Shown: positions 33,109 to 35,303 of the stretch, piece after piece | How positions within the stretch are numbered: the first letter of the stretch is position 1 | Layout of the letters: each line of letters begins with the position of its first letter | DNA from: an uncultured Eggerthellaceae bacterium | GTDB taxonomy: Bacteria > Actinomycetota > Coriobacteriia > Coriobacteriales > Eggerthellaceae | Direction of reading: 5' to 3' | NCBI GenBank assembly: GCA_903789415.1 | Contig: CAIFEG010000005.1 | Coordinates: 1 to 35,303, forward strand | Length of the DNA stretch: 35,303 nt | Made by a program: the position numbers and the translations under genes | The notes under the pieces: model-generated | Told to the model about the DNA's origin: nothing | The model's database searches: none | What the model saw: the letters and a program-made list of their open reading frames with translations, nothing else

Positions 33109-35303
33109 TTATTGTTTAATTTTGACGATCGGTGCAAACCCTTTCAACAATTTTTTCGTTGACCCGCTCTTTTTAAAGCGAATTGTTAACACGTCACCGT
33201 CTACTTTCATAATTTTACCGCGACCAAACACTTTATGATCAACGAGATCACCTGTAACAAAGGTTTCTTTTGCCGCAGGTTTTTTGAAGGATTCAGCCGA
33301 GGTGAATGTAGGTTCTGCAGGTCCTGCCGAAGAGTGATTGAACACACTGCCGTGTCCTGCCTCGGTGCCAGATCCTGAAATACCTTTGCGCGATCCACGC
33401 TTTTCCCAGCCAACACCGGAATATCCAGATGAGCCGATGCCGCTGGTACGCTTTAGATCGGTCGGAATTTCGGTCAAAAAGCGCGAAACCGGATTGGCCT
33501 GCGTTTGCCCAAAAAGTTTACGTGAGCTGGCATACGTTAAATACAAACGTTTGCGGGCACGTGTGATGGCAACATAAGCCAGACGGCGCTCTTCTTCCAG
33601 CTGTTGAGGATCGGTTGCAGAACGAATATGGGGAAAAATCCCCTCTTCCATGCCTGCCACAAATACCACGTCGAATTCCAGACCTTTGGATGCGTGAATC
33701 GTCATGAGTGTGACCGCATGATTGTCTTCATTCATCGTATCTTGTGCGGTTCGAAGCGTGGCCCATTCAACAAAGTCAGGAAGCGAGTCACGCTGTAGAA
33801 CCCTTGTTGGGGGCTGATCTGCAGGTGCTTCTGACGCCTCGTCCACAGTTTGCAAAGAGGCGGGTTCTGCGGAAACAGAAGATGGCTGAACCGGCGTTTG
33901 TTCGGTAGCTGATTCAGCGGTTGAGAATGACGCGGTATCGGTATCAGAAATGGCCTTCTCCCCCGCCGCACCATTCGTGGCATTTGCAGCATTAGTGGTG
34001 ATATCAGGAACGGCAAACTGAGCATCATCTTCCTCGTGCGTACTCGTGTACTCGTCGACGACGCCTAAGAATTCCTTGATATTCTCTACGCGATCGAGAG
34101 CTTCTTCTGTCCCCTCTTTTTCGTAGGCTGAAACAATACCTGATTTATCGAGGATCATCTCGATGACCTTGCGCAGATCGCCTTCCCAGGTAGAAGCCTC
34201 GCCAAAGAAGCTCACGAATTCCGCAAGCTTCTTCTGAGTATTCTTACGAATATCGGGATCGCCGACAGCTTGCTGCGCGGCTTCCATAAAGGTCAGGCCA
34301 TACTGACGCTGGATCTCTTCAATGCGCGAAATGGTTGTTTTGCCAATGCCACGGCGGGGAACGTTGATAATACGCTTAGCTGCCACATCATCAGCAGGAT
34401 TGACGACCACGGTGAGGTACGCCATGACATTGCGGATTTCGGCGCGATCGAAGAATCGCGTACCACCCACGATACGATACGGAATGCCTGCACGCAAAAG
34501 CATGTCTTCAAGCATACGTGACTGGGCGTTGGTGCGGTAGAACACTGCAATTTGATCGTAGGAATATCCGTTTCCATGCTGATGCTCGATTTCACCAGCG
34601 ATCCAACGGCCTTCATCTCGCTCGTCGCTTGCCTGATATACCTGGATCTTGTCGCCAGCACCTTGAGTTGCAACAAGCTTTTTCTTTTTACGCTGCACGT
34701 TGTTCGCGATAACCGCATTTGCCGCAGATAAAATATTGCCTGTTGAACGATAGTTTTTTTCGAGCTTGACCGTGTATGCGTCGGGATAATCTTCTTCGAA
34801 GTTCAAGATGGTACGCACATCTGCGCCACGCCAACTATAGATTGACTGGTCATCATCGCCTACCACCATGATGTTTCTATTGCGACTTGCGAGAAGTTGC
34901 ACAATTTCATATTGCGCGCGGTTCGTGTCTTGATACTCATCAACCAAGAAATATTCAAATCTATCCTGCTGAGCTGCCAAAATGTCCTTATGATTTTTAA
35001 AAAGCAGCCAGCAATAGACAAGTAGATCATCGAAATCGAATGCATTTGCTTGGCGCAGGCGCTTCTGCAATTCGGTATACACCTTTGCCGCTGCGCGCCC
35101 TACCGGATCATTTACGGTCCGATCGAAGTCTCCCGGCATGACAAGGTCATTTTTTGCCTTTGAAATGCGCGCACGAATTGCATTGATGGGATAGCGATTG
35201 GTATCGTAGTTGAAATACGCCATGATTTCTTTGACCAGGCGTTTTGAGTCATCATCGTCATAGATGGTGAAGTTTTTGCTAAATCCCATAACCTCGGCAT
35301 AGG
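33109..35303 (-). CDS. pcrA: PcrA/UvrD-type DNA helicase, N-terminus outside the window
   Basis: Superfamily 1A 3'-5' helicase of repair and replication. The frame continues to the window edge beyond the ATG at 35289 (residues YAEV precede it), so motifs Q, I and Ia are missing only because of the edge. Seen: motif II VDEYQDTN, motif III VGDDDQSIYSWRGAD, motif IV KLEKNYRST, motif V HASKGLEFDVVFVAGMEEG, motif VI LAYVAITRARKRL. The C-terminus ends in a Tudor-like module (GDLVDHKVFGRGKIMKVDGD), which in PcrA/UvrD binds RNA polymerase. A low-complexity acidic Ser/Thr/Ala/Glu stretch of about 80 residues (encoded near 33805-34040) interrupts domain 2B. Confidence 0.96.
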   Translation of the reverse strand, partial: YAEVMGFSKNFTIYDDDDSKRLVKEIMAYFNYDTNRYPINAIRARISKAKNDLVMPGDFDRTVNDPVGRAAAKVYTELQKRLRQANAFDFDDLLVYCWLLFKNHKDILAAQQDRFEYFLVDEYQDTNRAQYEIVQLLASRNRNIMVVGDDDQSIYSWRGADVRTILNFEEDYPDAYTVKLEKNYRSTGNILSAANAVIANNVQRKKKKLVATQGAGDKIQVYQASDERDEGRWIAGEIEHQHGNGYSYDQIAVFYRTNAQSRMLEDMLLRAGIPYRIVGGTRFFDRAEIRNVMAYLTVVVNPADDVAAKRIINVPRRGIGKTTISRIEEIQRQYGLTFMEAAQQAVGDPDIRKNTQKKLAEFVSFFGEASTWEGDLRKVIEMILDKSGIVSAYEKEGTEEALDRVENIKEFLGVVDEYTSTHEEDDAQFAVPDITTNAANATNGAAGEKAISDTDTASFSTAESATEQTPVQPSSVSAEPASLQTVDEASEAPADQPPTRVLQRDSLPDFVEWATLRTAQDTMNEDNHAVTLMTIHASKGLEFDVVFVAGMEEGIFPHIRSATDPQQLEEERRLAYVAITRARKRLYLTYASSRKLFGQTQANPVSRFLTEIPTDLKRTSGIGSSGYSGVGWEKRGSRKGISGSGTEAGHGSVFNHSSAGPAEPTFTSAESFKKPAAKETFVTGDLVDHKVFGRGKIMKVDGDVLTIRFKKSGSTKKLLKGFAPIVKIKQ

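Noticed and set aside
1-35303. CRISPR arrays, tRNA or rRNA genes, integrases, transposases or toxin-antitoxin pairs
   Set aside because: Intergenic regions were read for repeats and cloverleaf-like or conserved RNA sequence; none was found, and no coding region resembles these families.

Overview
The window looks like chromosomal DNA from a low-to-mid GC actinobacterium, most likely class Coriobacteriia. The gene order uvrC-rapZ-yvcK-whiA-gap-pgk-tpiA is an actinobacterial arrangement. RapZ has Arg instead of Lys in its Walker A loop, as in other actinobacteria. The CBS-regulated family II pyrophosphatase lacks a DRTGG domain, the type described from Eggerthella lenta. The genus cannot be fixed from the sequence alone. 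Nearly all genes lie on the minus strand; only the radical SAM gene, the serine dehydratase and the universal stress protein are on the plus strand. I see no tRNA, rRNA, CRISPR array, prophage or intact insertion sequence.

Layout, low to high coordinates. (1) 96-4937: lower glycolysis, transcribed gap, pgk, tpiA, gpmI. (2) 5007-10212: whiA, yvcK, rapZ and uvrC, which lead into the glycolytic genes. (3) 10220-13673: a nucleoside-use cluster of nucleoside hydrolase, MFS permease and ribokinase, with an operator-like inverted repeat upstream and a strong internal terminator. (4) 13822-15531: a TauE/SafE permease and an unrecognised membrane-anchored extracellular protein. (5) 15698-20870: uvrA, dapB and an M16 peptidase, with a LexA-box-like palindrome over a putative promoter upstream of dapB-uvrA. 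(6) 21113-23609: an orphan radical SAM/SPASM-like enzyme, divergent from the M16 peptidase and convergent with a CPBP membrane protease. (7) 23773-28727: one ribosomal unit, rpsL-rpsG-fusA-rpsJ-rplC-rplD-rplW. It has no tuf and ends at a terminator right after rplW, so the S10 operon is split. (8) 29144-31501: a fused Fe-S serine dehydratase and a UspA protein, with short tandem repeats near the latter. (9) 31726-35303: CBS-pyrophosphatase and a PcrA/UvrD helicase that runs off the window edge.

Most of the window is housekeeping. Links between genes: nucleosides are taken up, cleaved and their ribose phosphorylated; gap to gpmI perform the payoff phase of glycolysis, with YvcK and RapZ as likely metabolic and envelope regulators beside them; uvrA, uvrC and pcrA are all excision-repair functions. 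No clearly new system is proven. The best leads are the split ribosomal operon, the LexA-like site before dapB-uvrA, the perfect palindrome and protease context of the radical SAM gene, and the unknown surface protein.
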